64,000 bases of DNA. It comes from Styela clava. Taxonomy: Eukaryota; Chordata; Ascidiacea; Stolidobranchia; Styelidae. Below the pieces are notes generated by a model. The model had not been told where the DNA came from, did no database searches, and was given only the letters and a program-made list of their open reading frames with translations. A program made the position numbers and the translations under genes. The stretch is taken from the NCBI RefSeq assembly GCF_964204865.1, contig NC_135259.1, positions 4,526,001 to 4,590,000 of the forward strand. Direction: 5' to 3'. Shown one piece after another: positions 59,760 through 64,000 of the stretch (position 1 is its first letter; each line of letters opens with the position of its first letter).

Positions 59760-60105
59760 TTGGCGCGGCGGTGTGGCTCAACGGGCTAAGCGTTAGGAAT
59801 ACGCTCGCCACCGCACCCCTAATTACTCTGCGTGGGTTCGCAGGTTCGAATCCCATGCAGGGATGGTTATGTGCGAGAGGATTGCTGGACTCCTCGCCGT
59901 CGTTGGGTGGTTCACGTAACCGCTGGTCGGTTACGGCTTCCTCCACCACCAAGTCCATGCTTCCGAAAACAAACAATACAGTAAAAAACTAATCCCATAC
60001 CCGACTTGGAATGGTACCCGGACGAGAGGCCGTGGTTCGCCATATGGATAAGCCGTCTTATCGGTTTTCCTCTCCCCCGGGATAAATATGTAAATCCTAT
60101 CCTAT
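59760..60105 (+). mobile_element. tRNA-derived SINE, well-preserved copy
   Basis: The tRNA-like head has an A box (GTGTGGCTCAACGGG) and B box (GGTTCGAATCC) with a plausible spacing, so RNA polymerase III could start here. A tRNA-unrelated body (about 59860-60060) follows, and a CCTATCCTATCCTA simple-repeat tail. A worn copy is split at 7900-8680. The head is not a working tRNA gene: it continues straight into the SINE body without the normal 3' stem. Confidence 0.9.
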
Positions 60106-60179
60106 CCTACATTTGAAGTGGTGTTAAAGGTCATAGGAGCATTCGAACAATTTCACCCGCGACTGTGCTTCAACTGTAA

Positions 60180-62110
60180 ATAAATCTATATCTATCATTG
60201 GATTTTAATAAAGCATTTGATACTATTGACCAGGATTTCCTGTATAGAACACTTGAACAATTTGGAATGAAGAATAAATTAATTAGTATACTTAAATCTA
60301 TATATAGCACATCAGAAACAAGAATTTTATTAAATGGATACCTGAGTGAAGCAATTCAACTTGAACGAGGCATTAGACAAGGAGACCCACTGAGCATGTA
60401 CATGTTTATAATAGCTATAGAACCCATGGTAATATATATCAATTCACATAAAGAAATTCAGGGAATACAAATACCAAGAAATGAGGAAATCAAAAATGTT
60501 GGATATGCAGATGACATCACTTTGACGCTAAGGAACAAGACTTCACTATATAAAGCCCTGGAAATAATAAAGAGATTCGAAATAGCTACAGGGATGAAAC
60601 TCAACTTAAAGAAAACAAAAATACTACGTATTGGGATATGGAGAAATGCTAATTTTCATCAAAATGTAAGAGTAGTAGATGAATTGCAAGTATTGAATGT
60701 TATTTTTGCCAATAAAGATACTAGTGAACATAACTGGGACATATGTGCTAGGAAAGTAAAGTTAATGACAGAAGAATTATCTAACACTGTACCTCTGACG
60801 TTGGAAGGTAAATGCTTAATAGTAAAAATGAAATTACTACCTTTGTGCTTATATCTAGCTAGAGTGTTTCCAATGCCCACAAAGATTGGAAAGAGAATCA
60901 ATGAAATGATTGAAAAATTTATTTTTGGTGGACCATCAAGAATAAAAATCGAGACGTTATCTAAAGCAAAGAATACAGGGGGTTATGACATAATAAACAT
61001 ACCCATTTTCGTTAACTGTCTGTATGCAATGTGCGCAGTTCAATACTGTAATTGGAGACAAAATAATAGTAATAATATAAGCTATACAACTGTTTTTAAT
61101 TTAATTGAATTCAATATAGGTCAACATCTAAGTGTTCGTTATAATTTACCTGTAAATAATAGTGTATATCATTCTATTCAACCTAATAGGCATTATAAAT
61201 GTATTCTAGAGTTCATAAGAGTGCATAATATCACTATAAATGATGTAAGGCAGGGGAATCATAGAACTTTATATGATAAAATTGTTGCTACTTTGAAAAG
61301 TGAAAGAATTGTATTTCTGAACAATGGGGATATTCGAACAGCATGTTTGAATATTCATAATAAAATTCTCGCTAATTATGTAAAAACTTTTAACTACAAA
61401 TTATTGTGGAATATTTTACCGCTTAAAACAATGTCAAGAATTAAATATATTGCTGGGGATGACCTATGTGTATTTTGTGACAAAGAAGCTGAATTTATAA
61501 CACATTTATTCTGGAATTGCTCGTTTGTGAAACAATTGTATGATTATGTTTTTTCTATTATCATGAAAATAACTAACAGTGGCAACTTAATAAATTATGA
61601 AACGTGTATATTATTAGATTTAAGACACAACAATTATGTACATTTGACCAATATAGAAAAAAATGCTATTATTTTATTGATATGTACTGCAAGATATAAA
61701 ATTTGGCTGCAAAGAAATGCAGTGATTTTTGAAAATGTAATGCCAAGAGTGAATAATGTAGTCAATAATATAAGAAATTCAATAAAGTGTAGGAGAAATA
61801 TAGAACGACTGAGAAATTTACCTAATTATTGTGAAGAACTTGATTTATTATGCAAATATATATAAATATGACTAGAAGTATATATCGTAATGAAGTTGAA
61901 CTAATTCTTGAAATTTTCTTTTTCATGCGTTAATTAAAATAATGGTAAATGGCATCATGGAACATATAATTGATGATGACAACAAATGGGATTTACAACG
62001 GATATGCTACAATATGGATACAAATGATCAATATTTGTTATGGAATTTATACTGTCTCATCTGTATGTAATGATTTATATTATTAATTTATCAAAAGAAA
62101 AAAAAAAAAT
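60180..62110 (+). mobile_element. 5'-truncated LINE ending in a poly-A run
   Basis: The element starts inside the reverse transcriptase domain and extends past the stop at 61863-61865 through about 230 bp of 3'-UTR to an A-rich tail at 62096-62109. The endonuclease and any first ORF are missing. The 5' junction lies somewhere in 60106-60190, directly after the SINE tail. Confidence 0.85.
60198..61865 (+). CDS. LINE reverse transcriptase, 5'-truncated but open
   Basis: Open for 555 codons with no internal stop. The first codon is TTG, not ATG, and the frame is open from 60180, so this is the remaining part of a longer ORF2. Motifs: A, LDFNKAFDTID (1-11); B, RGIRQGDPLS (57-66); C, YADD (103-106); then GMKLNLKKTK. 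A C-terminal zinc-binding-like CVFC...HLFWNC region follows, as in L1/Tx1-type elements with a zf-RVT domain. The enzyme would copy the element RNA at the insertion site, but without endonuclease, promoter and ATG this copy cannot act alone. The intact frame suggests recent insertion. Confidence 0.93.
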   Translation: MDFNKAFDTIDQDFLYRTLEQFGMKNKLISILKSIYSTSETRILLNGYLSEAIQLERGIRQGDPLSMYMFIIAIEPMVIYINSHKEIQGIQIPRNEEIKNVGYADDITLTLRNKTSLYKALEIIKRFEIATGMKLNLKKTKILRIGIWRNANFHQNVRVVDELQVLNVIFANKDTSEHNWDICARKVKLMTEELSNTVPLTLEGKCLIVKMKLLPLCLYLARVFPMPTKIGKRINEMIEKFIFGGPSRIKIETLSKAKNTGGYDIINIPIFVNCLYAMCAVQYCNWRQNNSNNISYTTVFNLIEFNIGQHLSVRYNLPVNNSVYHSIQPNRHYKCILEFIRVHNITINDVRQGNHRTLYDKIVATLKSERIVFLNNGDIRTACLNIHNKILANYVKTFNYKLLWNILPLKTMSRIKYIAGDDLCVFCDKEAEFITHLFWNCSFVKQLYDYVFSIIMKITNSGNLINYETCILLDLRHNNYVHLTNIEKNAIILLICTARYKIWLQRNAVIFENVMPRVNNVVNNIRNSIKCRRNIERLRNLPNYCEELDLLCKYI

Positions 62111-63036
62111 AAATACTGGAAAACCCTCAACCACGTGAGCTCTACGGGAGATTTATTCTACGCCATGCGAGTAACATCACAATGCTGTAATCGCACCCGT
62201 ATTGAATATTGCAAGTAGTGTATATTTACGGTCTGGCACGTATGATCCTGGTAATTTGAAAACGTTTCAGTTTAGTCTACGTCTACCTTGCCGTCAAAAT
62301 AGTTCACTTCTGACCCTTTACTGCGTACAGTATGTCACATTGACTTTTCGGTACCGGTAATCGTGTAAAATTGAACCTGTAGACATAGACTGCCTTGCAG
62401 TACGAAATTAAAATGCATTAAACCTCAAATACGTAAGAGAGAGGAAGTTAATTTTTTAAGCTGAAACCGTACCGTAGGTACGGTATACGCTTATTTAAAT
62501 GAAGGCACAAACTGTGGTACCATCTACCATGGGCTCTTCAGCGGGGAAGGGTCTTCAGAATCAGCTGCAATAAAGTGTAGAGAAATTAGGAAGTATTGTA
62601 AAATTTATTGTTAATTAAAAATTATACTATAAACTACTACCGGTACTTCTGTACTTATTGACTTAGGCTATATGCGGTACTCTGATACTATAGTATATTC
62701 AAAATTTACCTTGCTGTAGCCTGTAGCGTGTTACATCAAATGCTGTAGATGTCTATTTTTTAGTGTACTGGTATTTGATTAGAGGTATGGTAAGTTACCA
62801 TACCAGTTTATTGTTTTTGCCCAATATCTGTATAGTCTTTACATATAAAATGTTACTGATAGTGTATGTATATTGGTCTCTTTTTTTTAAAAGGAAGAGT
62901 CTCCTGTCGGATAATGTTAGCAACTAAAGTTTGAGAGTACTGGAGTACGTGCAGAGATTTTATGAAACTAGTCTTATTATCTAACTCATTTTTAGTAGAA
63001 ATTCAGAAATTAGACTGTACTACATATAGATTTAAA
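62111..63036. other. DTWD1 upstream region
   Basis: No gene, TATA box or repeat I can support. In-frame ATG at 62962 would extend DTWD1 by 25 residues that resemble nothing in the family; a 5'-UTR exon or intron may be hidden here. Confidence 0.4.
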
Positions 63037-63888
63037 ATGTCATCCACATCTACGGAAAATACATTTTCATTGTACAAGATTTCATCTCATGAGCCATTGG
63101 ACGGATTAAAGCGGTCCAAGTGCAAAAAATGTGGAAAATCCAGGATGTTTTTCTGTTACATATGTCATTCATATGTGGACACTATTGATACTTCCAAATT
63201 GCCAACTGTAAAACTTCCTTGGAAAGTTGATATTATAAAACATGCAAAAGAAGTAGATGGTAAAAGTACAGCAATTCATGCAGCATTATTAGCACCAGAT
63301 GATGTTAAAATATACACATATCCAACAATACCTGATTACTCCAAAATTTCCAAAGTTTTATTAGTATTTCCTGGAAAAAATGCATGTACTTTGGAGGAGA
63401 TATTCAGAAAATCCAACAAGCGTCATGGCTGTGAGGGAGATGTAAAAGATACATGTGCATCAAAAAAGGCCAAAACTGAGACACCTGAAGTAGCGATTTC
63501 CATCAAAGATGAAACTGTTTCAAAAGAGAACGGTGAACACAAGGCTGATTCGAAATCAAATATTGAGACATCTCAACTACAAAGCTTTACCAAGATTGTT
63601 TTCATAGACTGCACATGGAGCCAGGCATATAGTATTTTTCGAGATGAAAGAGTTTCGCATCTCAAAACAGTAAAACTTGGAGATCTTCAAACAGTTTATT
63701 GGCGACATAATCAGGATATGCCATTTACCTATCTAGCTACCATAGAAGCGATTTTTTCATTTTTCAAAATTACCCACGAGTTGCTGAATGGCAGCTATGA
63801 AGGACAATATGATAATTTACTGTACTTTTTCAGCTATTTTTACAAAATGGTACGCAAGAGTAATAGTAAGAAAATCAGTATGATTTAG
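63037..63888 (+). CDS. DTWD1: tRNA-uridine aminocarboxypropyltransferase 1 (DTW domain protein)
   Basis: This enzyme transfers the 3-amino-3-carboxypropyl group of S-adenosylmethionine to a uridine in the tRNA D-loop (acp3U), as known for human DTWD1. A single exon encodes 283 residues from ATG 63037, close to the human length of about 304. The N-terminal CKKC...CYIC (Cys29, 32, 40, 43) forms a likely zinc site. DGKSTAIHA (74-82), TYPTIPDY and VLLVFPG follow, then a Lys/Glu-rich variable insert (about 124-180), the family motif DCTW (191-194) in FIDCTWSQ, WRH, and the C-terminal YEGQYDNLLYF. The longer start at 62962 is not favoured because its extra residues are unlike the family. No intron interrupts the coding region. 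Confidence 0.95.
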   Translation: MSSTSTENTFSLYKISSHEPLDGLKRSKCKKCGKSRMFFCYICHSYVDTIDTSKLPTVKLPWKVDIIKHAKEVDGKSTAIHAALLAPDDVKIYTYPTIPDYSKISKVLLVFPGKNACTLEEIFRKSNKRHGCEGDVKDTCASKKAKTETPEVAISIKDETVSKENGEHKADSKSNIETSQLQSFTKIVFIDCTWSQAYSIFRDERVSHLKTVKLGDLQTVYWRHNQDMPFTYLATIEAIFSFFKITHELLNGSYEGQYDNLLYFFSYFYKMVRKSNSKKISMI

Positions 63889-64000
63889 ATAATTTGTTTA
63901 GTCATTACACAATACAATGTTTGAATTATTCTGTTCTGTGACTATTTAGACCTAGTATAGGAATGCTCAAATATTTAATATTTTAGATTTTCTAAACAAA

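Noticed and set aside
59760-59835. A functional tRNA gene
   Set aside because: A and B boxes are present, but the acceptor stem does not close and the sequence runs into a SINE body with a repeat elsewhere in the window.
1-64000. CRISPR arrays, operons or bacterial features
   Set aside because: The window is intron-bearing animal DNA; no regularly spaced repeats or Shine-Dalgarno-type organisation were seen.

Overview
This is an AT-rich eukaryotic window with multi-exon protein genes, canonical GT-AG introns and a dense load of small DNA transposons. It is clearly animal. The bifunctional phosphatase-epoxide hydrolase architecture, DTWD1, moderate introns and a tRNA-derived SINE suit an invertebrate deuterostome such as an ascidian. 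That placement is inference, because no rRNA or mitochondrial marker is present.

Layout from left to right. (1) 764-13350, minus strand: fifteen exons of GLDC, the glycine cleavage P-protein. The exons carrying the PLP lysine and the C-terminus lie beyond the left edge. (2) 15600-20160: MITEs, including four hAT-like elements lined up end to end with the same 8-bp sequence between them. (3) 20353-27662, minus strand: two tandem two-exon EPHX2-type genes. Each has lost a different aspartate of the phosphatase motif, while the epoxide hydrolase residues are intact. (4) 34527-37654, plus strand, and 45766-50752, minus strand: two tail-to-tail paralogous genes that I assembled from four exons each. 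They encode about 165-residue secreted precursors with identical six-cysteine spacing and dibasic processing sites. I recognise no known family, and this pair is the most interesting content. (5) 53342-56928, minus strand: a six-exon ER or secreted cyclophilin. (6) 59760-62110: a tRNA-SINE followed by a 5'-truncated LINE with an open 555-codon reverse transcriptase. (7) 63037-63888, plus strand: DTWD1, a tRNA modification enzyme.

The genes are functionally unrelated: mitochondrial glycine catabolism, epoxide hydrolysis, a secreted peptide family, secretory-pathway folding and tRNA modification. The two tandem or inverted duplications (EPHX2 and the peptide pair) are the main evolutionary events. 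Several transposon families recur in the introns. Most hAT-like copies have 8-bp target duplications of the nnnTAnnn type. A 203-bp MITE with 9-bp duplications sits in introns of both GLDC and the cyclophilin.

Exon joins were made by hand from splice consensus, reading phase and homology, and no transcript evidence was available.
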